A DNA stretch of 64,000 nucleotides from M3007 sp044350425. Its GTDB lineage: Bacteria; Bacteroidota; Bacteroidia; Chitinophagales; Saprospiraceae. The position numbers and the translations under genes were made by a program. A model generated the notes under the pieces. It made no database searches. It had not been told where the DNA came from and saw only the letters and a list, made by a program, of their open reading frames with translations. The stretch spans positions 1 to 64,000 of the forward strand of contig JBILHS010000004.1 of assembly GCA_044350425.1 (NCBI GenBank), read 5' to 3'. Numbering within the stretch: position 1 is the stretch's first letter; every line of letters starts with the position of its first letter. Below, in pieces: positions 9,581-18,742 of this stretch.

Positions 9581-9608
9581 TTCCGGCAGCTAAAGCAGCC
9601 GGTACAGA
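9581..9608. repeat. REP-like palindrome (CGGCTnAAGCCG family), copy 1, next to RAYT
   Basis: TTCCGGCAGCTAAAGCAGCC followed by GGTACAGA forms an imperfect palindrome and matches copies at 19569-19598 (TTCCTACGGCTGAAGCCGCC GGTACATAGA) and 56186-56213 (TTCCTGCGACTAAAGTCGCC GATACAGA). All share the frame TTCC-N(2-6)-GnCT-AAAG-CnGCC-GGTACAGA. RAYT genes are normally flanked by their REP substrates, which fits this position. Confidence 0.7.
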
Positions 9609-9641
9609 AAACGCCCGCCCGGAGATTCCGGACGGGCGTTT
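9608..9641 (-). terminator. Strong hairpin terminator between convergent genes
   Basis: AAACGCCCGCCCGG / CCGGACGGGCGTTT pair over 14 bp with a 5-base loop. The minus strand continues in TTTTC, so it most likely ends the transcript of the large gene at 9671-14242, and it can also slow the plus-strand transcript of the RAYT gene. A half copy of the AAACTTTCAACTTG repeat class follows at 9645-9670. Confidence 0.85.
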
Positions 9642-9670
9642 GTCACTTTAAACTTTCAACTTGAAACTCC

Positions 9671-12600
9671 CTACTTATTTACAACTAACTTCCGGACACC
9701 TACCTCCTGGCCGGTACGGAAACGCAGCAAATAAACACCACCAGGCAAGTTGGTGCAATCTATGCTGACCATACTTTCCTGCTCGCTGATGTTGGTGAGC
9801 AGGATCCGACCTGTAGCATCCATCAACGTGATTTCCAGCGCCGATGTCACTGGCAGACTGAACACAACATTCGTGATACCACTTGTTGGGTTGGGCTGCA
9901 AGCTTACACCTGTGAGCCAGGCTGGTTCTTTGGTGCTGCTGGTGTTTTCGATTTTGATGTCTTCTTCCGTGTAGCTGCAACCATTGGCATCCTTGATCTT
10001 AACACTGTAGCTGCCTTCACCAAGACCCGTAACGTCTTCTGTATTGGCGATCACGTTGCCAGCGCCATTGATCCACTCAAACTGGTATGGACCTGTTCCG
10101 CCATCTATGGTGATGTCAATCGAGCCGACTTGTTGGCTGTTGAGGTCAGGGTTTACAGTCACATTGGTGAATTCTACCGCGCTGGTGATGGTTACATCAA
10201 AGGAGCAGCTGCCGGCATTTCCGCTGGCATCTGTGTAGGTGTAGCTGACCGTGGTGGTTCCCTCCGGGAAGACCGAACCACTTGCCGGACCGTTCAGATT
10301 CCATTGTCCATTACCCGCAAGTAAGCAGTTATCTTCTGCTGACGGAGAGGCATAATTCACTAAATTGTCGTAAGAACAAGCCTTAATATCATTCGGACAG
10401 GTTAATACCGGAACAATGTTGTCCACCACGTTTACAAGTGCCGTAGCAGAGGCGGTATTGCCTGAAAGGTCAGTTACGGTTACAGTTACGGTTTGTTGCC
10501 CGATTTTTGAACAATCAAAATTCTGGGGACTGATGCTGGTGCTTGCAACGCCGCAGTTGTCGCCAAATTGAGCAGACAGATCTGCCAGACTCACTTGTGC
10601 CAAGCCATTGTTGTTCAGTGTGACACTTCCGTTTTGAGCTGTGATCGTTGGCAACTCATTATCTGAAGCCGTAAGCGATACAGAAGTACTGGACTGACAA
10701 CCGTTGGTATCGGTCACCTGCACCGTGTAATCACCGACTGGAACATTAGAAAGCGTATTGCCTGTTGCTCCATTGCTCCAAAGGAATGCATAGGGTTCTG
10801 TGCCGCCTGAAATCAGGGCCGTTGCCGAACCAGTTGCGTCGTTTGGACATAGTGGGTTAACGGTTTGAACCTCCCATGGGGAGTATGGTGTCGGCTCGGC
10901 AACTATTGCACTATTGCTAAAATTGCAGCCATTAGCATCAGACACATTTACGGTGTAGGTGCCGCCATTCAGGTTGGAAATAGTTGCGGTCGTGCCGCCA
11001 TTGCTCCAAGCATAGCTGAACGGTGCAGTACCGCCCTGAAGCGCCACAGTAACAGAGCCATTAGAAGCTCCAGCACAGCTCACATCCACGATGGTATTTT
11101 GCGCAGAAATGGCACAGAGGAAAGATGAAACCTCCACGGTCTGTTCCGCAGTACATCCTTTTTCATCCGTGATCACTACGGTATAAGTGCCAGGGGCAAG
11201 ATCCGTGATGGTCTGTGAGACACTACCGTTGTTCCAAACGTAATTGTATACCCCGGTGCCACCGGTTGGGTTGGCTGTGGCGGTGCCATCATTTGCACCC
11301 AGGGACGTTTCTGCGGTGGTTGTTGTATTGGCCAGTAACAGAGATGGCTGCGTGATATTGATACTCAATACTGCAGGGCAGCCGTTTCCATCGGTAATAT
11401 TGACTGTATAGAGTCCAGCGCTCAGGTTGCTGACAGAAGCTGTAGTCGCTCCGGTGCTCCAGACAAATGTTTTCGGATCAGCGCCAGCGGTTACAGTCAC
11501 TTCAGCGGTACCATTATTATCGCCATTGCAATTCAGGTTCGTACCAGAGATATTGGCTGCAAGGAAGCAGTTAAAGGCATTGACCGTTACGGTTTCTACG
11601 ACCGTGCAACCATTGGCATCGGTCACGACCACAGCATAATTTCCAGGAGCAAGACCAGAGATGGTTTGAGTGCTCCCGCCATTGTCCCAGGCATAGGTGT
11701 AAGCAGCATTTCCGCCTGCGGCATCCACACTTGCCGTTCCATCATTTTGGCCAAATGCTGATTGTGCCGTTGCACTTCCGGCAGCGGTCAAAACAGCAGG
11801 CTGATCAATAACGACCGAAGTAGTGGCTTCGCAATTTTCACCGTCCGTCACTACCACTACATAGGTACCAGAGGACAAACCAGTAATAGAAGCGGCCGTG
11901 CCACCATTACTCCAGGCATAGGAATAAGTGCCATTTCCGCCCAATCCTTCTGCTGTTGCCTGACCATTAGCGCCACCATTACAAAGTACGTTGGATTGGT
12001 TTACAATAGCAGCAGCTACAACCGGACTTTGCGCAACATTGGTTGAAGCCGTTTGGGTACAACCATTATCGGCATTTGAAACCAGGAGCGTATAATCTCC
12101 TGCTGCATCAACCGTGGGTGTCTGGGTGTTTGCACCTGAAACGATGTTTCCGCCATTGGCAGCTGTCCAGGTGTAACTGATATTTGCACCCTGAGCAGAA
12201 CCGGTGCCATTGAGTTGTACTTGCGCGTTGTTACAGTTTAGATTTCCTGGTGATACAGCCGAGGCGGCCGGGGGAGCCGTGTTCTGTATTACCGCAGCGG
12301 AAGCAGTCGAGGTACAACCGTTCAAGGTGTCCGTAACCACCAGATTGTACGTACCTGCTTCTCCAACGGTTGGATTTTGAAGACCCGACATGAAGTTGTT
12401 CGGGCCTGTCCAGGCAAAGGAAGCTGTTGTGTCCGGAGTCGCACCTGTGATGACTACGTTATTGACCACACAGGTGATTGTATTACCCGTTGCCGACGCC
12501 CCGGGGGCATTGGTATTGGTGGTGATGTTGGCAGTAGCCGTGCTGGTACAAGTGGTGATACTGTCTGTTACGACAACATTGTAGGAACCTGATACATTCA

Positions 12601-14242
12601 CCGTTGGACTTTGCAGCGAAGAGGAATAATTGTTTGGGCCCGTCCAGGAGAAAGTGGGACTCGCCGCGTTGGTAGTTGTAGTCAGCTTGACTGACGATAC
12701 CAGGCAGTTGATCGTACCACTGGTCGTGGCCAATTGTGGTGCTGCGGTTCCGGTCACATTGGTGGCCGAAGTTTGCGTGCATCCATTGTTGGTATTGGTT
12801 ACCATCAGGGTATAATCGCCCACCCCATTAATCACCGGGCTGAGGGTATTCCCACCACTTAGGATGTTGCCGCCATTGGTAGGCGTCCAGAGGTAAGTAA
12901 AGTTGGGGCCAGAGGAGCCTGATCCCTGCAAAGTTGCCTCGGGTAGAGTACAGGAGATATGCTGTGCCGGGCCAGCATCAGCACTCGGCTGGCTGAGATC
13001 ATCCAATACAGATTTAGCGGCGTAAGAGACACAGCTTGTAATGATGTTAGTGACCTGCAGGGTATAGTTGCCCGCGGCATTGACAATCGGAGTGGCTGAA
13101 GTTGCGCCCGAAACTATGTTACCACCTGCAGAAGCAAACCATTGATAGCCGATCTCTGGTCCGGAGCTTGACCCGCTACCGTTGAGTTGAATGGCGGGTT
13201 GGCTGCAGTTAATCACACCCGGCGCCGCAATCACCGCAGTTGGATACACGGCCGGAGCCATATTCACGGTAATGCTCACTTTACAGTTGTTATCGTCCGT
13301 CACACTGACCACATGATTTCCGGCACTGAGATTGAATGCCGTCTCGCCCGTCTGACCGTTTTGCCAGTTATAGGTATAGTTTGAACTCCAGCCACTTGCA
13401 GCAGCCACTGTTGCAGATCCCAGAATGCCATTACAACCCACTGGTGTAGTATTATCTATCGTGAGACTCAGTGGTGCATCAGGCCCCTCCACTACAATAC
13501 TCATTTCTCCATGGGTACCTATCCCTCCATTCACGGTAACATTATAACTTCCTGCAGGAATATTATTCAAGTCCTGCGTGGTTGCACCATTGCTCCACAC
13601 ATACGAATAAGGAGGTACTCCGCCACTGGGCGTGATATTGATGGCCCCGGTATTGGTGCCAAAGCACTTAATATTGGTCACACTTTCTACCGTTACAACC
13701 AATGGAGGCGGTGCGCAATGGATCTCTTTAAAGTCATATAGCCCACTCGAGGACAATTGCCCCGCTTCATAAACCTTTCTGTCATAGGGGCAAATACAAA
13801 AAATGGTTGGGAAATAATTTATCTGATAGGAGTTCGCAATGGTTGGACCCTGGCTGTGGATAATCGGATAAGGAGTACCCGCTACCCAGTTGCCCTGGGT
13901 ACCACCCACACAGCCGCTTGGACCATATAGACAAGCCAGGTTCGTAGAATTATCACCTTCAATGAAAAAGACCCGTACTTCATTGGTTCCATTGGGGCCA
14001 TACTGCTCATACAGGTTTTCGAGTGCTCCGGAATTGTGGTAATTCCAACAAGGGCCACACCAGGTGGCTGACACATCCAAAAAGACCGTATAACCCGAGT
14101 CAAGCAGGCTATATAAATTGTAAGAAGCGCCATTCAGATCGGTGGCATTGAAATCGGGCGCAAGGCTCCCATCCGGGATTTGTGCATTGGCCGAAGTCCA
14201 TCCCATTATGGCAAATAAGAGGCGTAAAAGCTGCTTTTTCAT
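9671..14242 (-). CDS. Large secreted thioredoxin-like/SprB-repeat protein with type A T9SS sorting domain
   Basis: I start at the ATG at 14240-14242 (MKKQLLRLLFAIMGWTSANA, a signal peptide), because the upstream 45 residues are unlike a signal sequence; this gives 1523 residues. Residues ~20-170 form a TlpA/thioredoxin-like domain with the active-site pair WCGPC. Then come many Ig-like and SprB-type repeats (unit features GAINITPSGGVPPYSYVWSN, LSAGxYxVxVTD), HYR-like segments near 1290-1340 (VVDNIVPVLTCPND), and a type A sorting domain at the end (LQPNPTSGITNVVF... LPGGVYLLRFRTG). The repeats are rich in Gly, Thr and Asn and suggest an extended surface filament or adhesin; export is by the type IX system. 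The CxxC domain may be a redox fold kept as a stalk, or an active disulfide enzyme; the sequence does not settle this. Confidence 0.88.
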   Translation of the reverse strand: MKKQLLRLLFAIMGWTSANAQIPDGSLAPDFNATDLNGASYNLYSLLDSGYTVFLDVSATWCGPCWNYHNSGALENLYEQYGPNGTNEVRVFFIEGDNSTNLACLYGPSGCVGGTQGNWVAGTPYPIIHSQGPTIANSYQINYFPTIFCICPYDRKVYEAGQLSSSGLYDFKEIHCAPPPLVVTVESVTNIKCFGTNTGAINITPSGGVPPYSYVWSNGATTQDLNNIPAGSYNVTVNGGIGTHGEMSIVVEGPDAPLSLTIDNTTPVGCNGILGSATVAAASGWSSNYTYNWQNGQTGETAFNLSAGNHVVSVTDDNNCKVSITVNMAPAVYPTAVIAAPGVINCSQPAIQLNGSGSSSGPEIGYQWFASAGGNIVSGATSATPIVNAAGNYTLQVTNIITSCVSYAAKSVLDDLSQPSADAGPAQHISCTLPEATLQGSGSSGPNFTYLWTPTNGGNILSGGNTLSPVINGVGDYTLMVTNTNNGCTQTSATNVTGTAAPQLATTSGTINCLVSSVKLTTTTNAASPTFSWTGPNNYSSSLQSPTVNVSGSYNVVVTDSITTCTSTATANITTNTNAPGASATGNTITCVVNNVVITGATPDTTASFAWTGPNNFMSGLQNPTVGEAGTYNLVVTDTLNGCTSTASAAVIQNTAPPAASAVSPGNLNCNNAQVQLNGTGSAQGANISYTWTAANGGNIVSGANTQTPTVDAAGDYTLLVSNADNGCTQTASTNVAQSPVVAAAIVNQSNVLCNGGANGQATAEGLGGNGTYSYAWSNGGTAASITGLSSGTYVVVVTDGENCEATTSVVIDQPAVLTAAGSATAQSAFGQNDGTASVDAAGGNAAYTYAWDNGGSTQTISGLAPGNYAVVVTDANGCTVVETVTVNAFNCFLAANISGTNLNCNGDNNGTAEVTVTAGADPKTFVWSTGATTASVSNLSAGLYTVNITDGNGCPAVLSINITQPSLLLANTTTTAETSLGANDGTATANPTGGTGVYNYVWNNGSVSQTITDLAPGTYTVVITDEKGCTAEQTVEVSSFLCAISAQNTIVDVSCAGASNGSVTVALQGGTAPFSYAWSNGGTTATISNLNGGTYTVNVSDANGCNFSNSAIVAEPTPYSPWEVQTVNPLCPNDATGSATALISGGTEPYAFLWSNGATGNTLSNVPVGDYTVQVTDTNGCQSSTSVSLTASDNELPTITAQNGSVTLNNNGLAQVSLADLSAQFGDNCGVASTSISPQNFDCSKIGQQTVTVTVTDLSGNTASATALVNVVDNIVPVLTCPNDIKACSYDNLVNYASPSAEDNCLLAGNGQWNLNGPASGSVFPEGTTTVSYTYTDASGNAGSCSFDVTITSAVEFTNVTVNPDLNSQQVGSIDITIDGGTGPYQFEWINGAGNVIANTEDVTGLGEGSYSVKIKDANGCSYTEEDIKIENTSSTKEPAWLTGVSLQPNPTSGITNVVFSLPVTSALEITLMDATGRILLTNISEQESMVSIDCTNLPGGVYLLRFRTGQEVGVRKLVVNK

Positions 14243-14418
14243 AAGCGGTGAACGAGAAAAGGTGTTGGTTAGAAAATTATCGGGCGAAAAGTACAATTCC
14301 TTGACGAAATATATTTTTTCATTTAAAATATTTCGCCGGAATGCTCCTCGACAGACAAATACCCAACACAAACCCATTCTTCAAAAAGTATTGAGACCCA
14401 CCATTAGCCGCTTATCCC

Positions 14419-15204
14419 TTACAAGGGTACATCCTTCCGATAATCCTTCATCTCCTCATCAGTCAACGCTGGCCCCACCTCATATTCACTACGCCAATCA
14501 CGCACCGGCATACGATCCAGTGGATACCAGTTGCCCCACCAGTCAAAATATTCCAGGTTATTAAAGTTCAATTTGTAGTCAAACTCGCTGGGCACATCAT
14601 ACACAAAGCCAGGATAATAATAAGGGCGCTTGTGCTCGATCGCAAACTCCATTTCTTTCAACATCGTAAAGGTGCCCAAGCTACGCTTCCACTCGTCAGG
14701 TTCATGGATGCAATAGTTGCCGGCCATACTCTTTCTCCCCATGTGAAAATAACTTGTAGCAACCAGTCGATCGCCACTGAAAACATCAAACTGAATCCCA
14801 TAACAGGGCATTAAGCTGCTGAAAGCACTAAAAAAGCCATAAATACTCTCCGGACGATTGTGCCTGAATCGTTGTGCATGTCGCTCAAACAGCATCTCAT
14901 GCATGGGCTCGATCCGTATCGGACGCCGCAGGATCACGAGATCTTCGTTTCGACGCAGGCATTTGCGCTGACTTTTGCTGAATTCAAAATTGCGCAGGTC
15001 TATGCGCAGTAATATCACCCGACACGGCTTTCCACGCCACTCCCAATGGTTGCGCCGGAAGATCTGGTCAGACCAATACGTCCAACCATCCTCACAAAAC
15101 CGGTCAAAAACCATGGTATGCAAGGGCTGCATCGGGATGTACTCCTCAATGTAGTTCGGATTGAACGAGATGTTCTGAAAGACTGGTAGGATTGGGCGGT
15201 TCAC
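14419..15204 (-). CDS. Arginyl/leucyl-tRNA-protein transferase-like protein (ATE/Bpt C-terminal fold)
   Basis: The 261-residue product lacks a signal peptide and is read from a GTG at 15202-15204. The segment from about residue 60 (RVILLRIDLRNFEFSKSQRK, then LRRNEDL) resembles the arginyl-tRNA--protein transferase family, whose signature is F-x-x-x-SKSQR-x-x-x-RRN, and the end reads as the aromatic-rich GNAT fold (YYYPGFVYD... FEYFDWWGNWYPLD). Enzymes of this family add arginine or leucine to protein N-termini to mark them for ClpS/ClpAP-type degradation. I do not see the usual N-terminal cysteine cluster of the eukaryotic enzyme. A function in N-degron labelling is inference. It is on the same strand as the S46 peptidase, 58 bases after it. 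Confidence 0.7.
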   Translation of the reverse strand: MNRPILPVFQNISFNPNYIEEYIPMQPLHTMVFDRFCEDGWTYWSDQIFRRNHWEWRGKPCRVILLRIDLRNFEFSKSQRKCLRRNEDLVILRRPIRIEPMHEMLFERHAQRFRHNRPESIYGFFSAFSSLMPCYGIQFDVFSGDRLVATSYFHMGRKSMAGNYCIHEPDEWKRSLGTFTMLKEMEFAIEHKRPYYYPGFVYDVPSEFDYKLNFNNLEYFDWWGNWYPLDRMPVRDWRSEYEVGPALTDEEMKDYRKDVPL

Positions 15205-15245
15205 TTTTTTAGAATGTGGTCAATTTGGGTAATGTGGTCAATGGG
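15205..15245. repeat. GTGGTCAAT-class repeat
   Basis: AATGTGGTCAATTTGGGTAATGTGGTCAATGG repeats the GTGGTCAAT unit twice. It lies in the gap between the S46 peptidase stop and the start of the arginyltransferase-like gene, the same kind of position as the copies at 8344 and 29475. Confidence 0.65.
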
Positions 15246-15262
15246 GGCATACTTCTTCTGAA

Positions 15263-17443
15263 TTATTTCTTGCGCTTTTTTTTGCCTTTTACCAGTTTCA
15301 TTTCGTTCAGCAGATAACCGGCATCTCCAAATTTGTCTATGATAAAAAGTATGTAACGGGAATCTACCATGATGTTGCGACAAATGGCAGGGTCATAATT
15401 CAGGTCGCTCATGGTGCCTTCCCAGACCCGGTCGAAATTGAGTCCCACGAGGTTGCCATTTACGTCGAGTGCCGGCGAACCGGAGTTGCCACCGGTAGTA
15501 TGATTCGTGCCGATGCAGGCCACCGGCAAACGCCCATCTGCCGTAGCATACGGACCATAATCCTTTGCTTTCCAGAGTTCGATCAGCTTTTTAGGCACAT
15601 CAAATTCATAATCACCCGGGATGTATTTTTCCATGACACCATCCAGATCGGTCTGATATTCATACTGCAAAGCATCCCGTGGCGAAAAGCCTTTTATCTT
15701 GCCATAAGTGACCCTGAGCGTGCTGTTCGCGTCCGGGAAAAAGCGCTTCTCTTTAAAAACCTCCATCTGTGCAGCCATATATTCCCGCTGGAGCAGATTG
15801 ATCTGCGGCTGATACTCCTGAAGTTTGGGTTGTACCTGTGCCGCATAGTACCCCTGAAGTCTTTTCCAAAGTTGATATGCAGGGTCCTTTTTTAGGGTTT
15901 CTGAAATTTCAAGGGCCGTTTTGGTGACCAGAAGAGGCATAAATTGATCGCGATGGGCAATGGTGCTTTTCTCAATGATGCTTTTAGCCAGCGCAGGATA
16001 CCCACCGACAGCATTTGCCATGTCCTGAACATCTTTGGCGCCCCATTCCGGCTGCGTGTTTTCGGCAAACATTTCAAGCATGGCTGCCAATACCGCCTCA
16101 TCCACTTCCGGGCGATAATTTTTATAAAAACCTTCCATGCTGGCTTTTATCTTATCCGTTTTGCCCGTAAAGTTAGCTTCGCTTTTTGGATCGTAAGACT
16201 CTATCCAGGCACTCAAACTGGAGGCGGTTGCCAGAATTTCGTTGTTCCTTACACAGGTTTCGGAGTAATAATCCCTTGCCAGTGCATAGGGTTCTATATC
16301 CTGGTGAAGCTGACGAAGGCGTGGAAGCAGGTTTTTCCAACGGGTGTACCACGCTGGATTATTTTGAATACGGCGACTGAATTCGGCTTCAAACTCCTGT
16401 TTTTTCTCCAAGGCTTTATAGGTCTTTAATCCCTGCATTTCACCGAGCCACTTTTTCCAGGCATTCGCAATGGTGAAATAGCGGGCCATATAAGCGATCT
16501 TTACGGCCGGATCCTTGCGCATAAAGCCGTCCATGACCTTTAACGCACGGTCACGAATGGCAACTTTGGCCGGATCCAGCACTTCACCGATCTGGCGTAA
16601 GGCTGCCTCGGACAGATATTCATCCGTGCGTCCGGGAAAACCATACACCAAGGTGAAATCACCCTCTTCCGCCCCATCCAATGAAATGGGTAAAAAATGC
16701 CCCGGACGATAAGGCTGATTGTCTTTTGAGTAAGCTGCAGGGTGGTTGTCTTTATCTGCGTAGACGCGAAACATAGAGAAATCCCCATTGTGCCGTGGCC
16801 ATACCCAGTTGTCGGTATCCGACCCGAATTTGCCGATACTACTGGGTGGCGCACCCACAAAACGAACGTCTTTGAAGGTCTGGGTAATGAACAGATAATA
16901 CTGATTACCAGTGTAGAACGGGCGCACCTCCACCTCTTCCCACTTTTCCTTTTTGGTGGCAGATTTCAGGCTGGCGATGTTTTTGTCAACTTGCGACTGC
17001 CGGTCACGCTCTCCCATGCTTTCTGTCACCCCTTGCAAGACCACGATGCTTACATCCTCCATCCGGGTCACAAACATGGCTGTCACACCCTCAGCCGGCA
17101 ATTCCGAAGCGCGGTCTTTGGCCCAGTGTCCGTTTTCAATATAGTTATTTTCTAAGGTACTGAGTTTTTGAATGGCACTGAAACCACAGTGGTGGTTGGT
17201 CAGCAGCAGCCCTTCTGTGGAGATCATCTCCCCGGTACACCCCCCGTCAAATTGGCAAATGGCGTCTTTGATGCTCGGGTTTGCGGGCGAATAGATATCA
17301 TCGGCGGAAAGCTTCAAGCCGAGCGACTTCATTTCCTTTTCATTCTGCTTTTCCAGCAGAGCGGGTACCCACATGCCTTGCGCTGCAAGGCTGGTTGCGA
17401 TACAAAGCGAAACAGAAAGCAAAAACAGTTTTTTCATATTCAA
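15263..17443 (-). CDS. S46 family dipeptidyl-peptidase (DPP11-like, Asp/Glu-specific predicted)
   Basis: The 726-residue product has a signal peptide (MKKLFLLSVSLCIATSLAAQ) and the S46 layout. Visible parts of the chymotrypsin-like triad are the TNHHCG segment (His ~84/85), the DNWVWPRHNGDF block that carries the Asp, and GGNSGSPAL with Ser654. Eighteen residues after that serine is Arg672 in NFDRVWEG; from family knowledge, DPP11 carries Arg673 at this point and cuts after Asp/Glu, while DPP7 has Gly. This argues for DPP11-type specificity. Such enzymes sit in the periplasm of asaccharolytic Bacteroidota and release dipeptides from oligopeptides for energy. Length (about 720) is as expected. 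Two ATGs two codons apart could be used; the second is closer to the signal peptide. Confidence 0.93.
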   Translation of the reverse strand: MNMKKLFLLSVSLCIATSLAAQGMWVPALLEKQNEKEMKSLGLKLSADDIYSPANPSIKDAICQFDGGCTGEMISTEGLLLTNHHCGFSAIQKLSTLENNYIENGHWAKDRASELPAEGVTAMFVTRMEDVSIVVLQGVTESMGERDRQSQVDKNIASLKSATKKEKWEEVEVRPFYTGNQYYLFITQTFKDVRFVGAPPSSIGKFGSDTDNWVWPRHNGDFSMFRVYADKDNHPAAYSKDNQPYRPGHFLPISLDGAEEGDFTLVYGFPGRTDEYLSEAALRQIGEVLDPAKVAIRDRALKVMDGFMRKDPAVKIAYMARYFTIANAWKKWLGEMQGLKTYKALEKKQEFEAEFSRRIQNNPAWYTRWKNLLPRLRQLHQDIEPYALARDYYSETCVRNNEILATASSLSAWIESYDPKSEANFTGKTDKIKASMEGFYKNYRPEVDEAVLAAMLEMFAENTQPEWGAKDVQDMANAVGGYPALAKSIIEKSTIAHRDQFMPLLVTKTALEISETLKKDPAYQLWKRLQGYYAAQVQPKLQEYQPQINLLQREYMAAQMEVFKEKRFFPDANSTLRVTYGKIKGFSPRDALQYEYQTDLDGVMEKYIPGDYEFDVPKKLIELWKAKDYGPYATADGRLPVACIGTNHTTGGNSGSPALDVNGNLVGLNFDRVWEGTMSDLNYDPAICRNIMVDSRYILFIIDKFGDAGYLLNEMKLVKGKKKRKK

Positions 17444-17553
17444 GGGTAAGGCTTGAACCTCATTAGCAGAATGCTAAGATGTTTGAAAGGGCGAAAATAA
17501 GACGTAAGACCGGATTCACCGACCCACTTTCAAAACAGAAAGACTTTCCGCCC

Positions 17554-17561
17554 TACCTTTG
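17554..17561 (+). promoter_or_regulatory. Candidate -7 element TACCTTTG for the SCO-DUF2721 unit
   Basis: TACCTTTG matches the Bacteroidota TAnnTTTG box and lies 29 bases upstream of the SCO start. No clear TTG at 17 bases upstream was found, so support is partial. Confidence 0.4.
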
Positions 17562-17590
17562 CCGCTCAAGTAAGCACTTTTTCTTTTCTT

Positions 17591-18217
17591 ATGACACTGC
17601 AACGCATATCCCCACTCTTATTCCTGGCGTTTTTTTCACTCGCCACAGGTTGTTTCCTAAACGAAAAACCGGGCAAACTTCCTATTCTGGGTGAGCGCGA
17701 TGTGACCCCGGCAGGAGACACCCTTTACCCGCAGGTGCCGGAGTTCCAGTTTGTGGATCAGGACAGCCAGATCATCAACAACGCCACTTTTGCTGGTAAG
17801 GCCTATGTGGTGGACTTCTTTTTTATACACTGCCCTACCATTTGTCCAAAAGTAAAAGCCAATGGCTTGAGGGTATACCAAAAATTTAAGGACGACGACC
17901 GCCTGCTCATGTTATCGCATTCGATCGATACACGGAACGATACCATAGGAGCTTTAAAACGCCACGCCGAAAAACTGGGCATCGAAAGTAAAAAATGGCA
18001 CCTGGTCACCGGCGATCATGACGCCATCTATGCCATCGCTGACAATTATTTCAGCGTAGCCAAAGAAGACCCTTCTGCCCCGGGCGGGTTTGATCATTCC
18101 GGTAGGTTGATCCTGGTAGACAAGAACCGGCATGTCCGGGCATTTTGTGATGGAACCAATGCGGAAGACGTAGACCGTTTTATGAAGAACATTGACCGGC
18201 TGCTGAAGGAAAAATAA
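17591..18217 (+). CDS. SCO1/SenC family copper-binding thioredoxin-like protein
   Basis: The 208-residue product has a lipoprotein-like leader (FSLATGC with a lipobox Cys at ~residue 22) and a thioredoxin fold. The copper/redox site is CPTIC (HCPTICPKVKANG) and the conserved third ligand is the histidine in FDHSGRLILVD, so the full Cys-Cys-His set is present. SCO proteins deliver copper to, or reduce, the CuA site of cytochrome c oxidase on the outer face of the inner membrane. It overlaps in spacing with the following DUF2721 gene (9 bases apart), so the two are probably one transcript. Confidence 0.93.
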   Translation: MTLQRISPLLFLAFFSLATGCFLNEKPGKLPILGERDVTPAGDTLYPQVPEFQFVDQDSQIINNATFAGKAYVVDFFFIHCPTICPKVKANGLRVYQKFKDDDRLLMLSHSIDTRNDTIGALKRHAEKLGIESKKWHLVTGDHDAIYAIADNYFSVAKEDPSAPGGFDHSGRLILVDKNRHVRAFCDGTNAEDVDRFMKNIDRLLKEK

Positions 18218-18226
18218 TTTTATACC

Positions 18227-18640
18227 ATGGAATTAAACATCCAAACACCTGCCCTGCTCTTCCCTGCGGTATCGTTGCTGTTATTGGCCTATACTAATAA
18301 GTTTTTGGCCATTGCCAGCCTGATCCGAAAACTGGTCTCCGACTACGAAGAAAAGCAGAAAATAAAGCACCTGACCCAGATCAGAAGCCTGCGCCGACGA
18401 CTCATGCTCATCCGCTGGATGCAAGTATGCGGCGTATCCAGCATGCTACTTTGTGTGGTCACGATGTTTTTCATCTATGAGAACTGGCAGGTCTGGGCCA
18501 AACTCCTTTTTGCTGCCAGTCTGCTTTTGATGATGGTCTCCCTGGTGATCACCTTACTCGAGACTGTGCTTTCGGCCGGGGCTTTGCGGGTGTTGCTGAA
18601 GGATTTGGAAAAACAAAACGAGTCTAGGGGAGATTTTTAA
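18227..18640 (+). CDS. DUF2721 family membrane protein
   Basis: The 137-residue product matches DUF2721: an N-terminal LFPAVSLLLLAYTNKFL membrane segment (residues ~10-28), a basic middle (RSLRRRLMLIRWMQ), and two further membrane segments around residues 66-85 and 88-112. It starts 9 bases after the SCO gene, so the two are likely cotranscribed. The function of the family is not established; a link to SCO/respiratory chain assembly here is inference from location only. Confidence 0.8.
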   Translation: MELNIQTPALLFPAVSLLLLAYTNKFLAIASLIRKLVSDYEEKQKIKHLTQIRSLRRRLMLIRWMQVCGVSSMLLCVVTMFFIYENWQVWAKLLFAASLLLMMVSLVITLLETVLSAGALRVLLKDLEKQNESRGDF

Positions 18641-18735
18641 GTTGAAAGTTACAAGTTTGAAGTTACAAGTTGCAAGGGGCATACCACTTGCCCTGGTGAA
18701 CTTTAAACTTGCAACTTTAAACTTGTAACTCCCAG
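18641..18735. repeat. AAGTTGAAAGTTACAAG-class inverted repeat between convergent genes
   Basis: Several AAGTT(T)GAAGTTACAAG units on the left pair with AACTTTAAACTTGCAACTTTAA on the right over a GGGGCATACC... loop. It separates the plus-strand DUF2721 gene from the minus-strand glycosyltransferase, so it may work as a bidirectional terminator. The same class occurs at 35664-35811, 48788-48830 and 55555-55619. Confidence 0.8.
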
Positions 18736-18742
18736 CTTCCCC

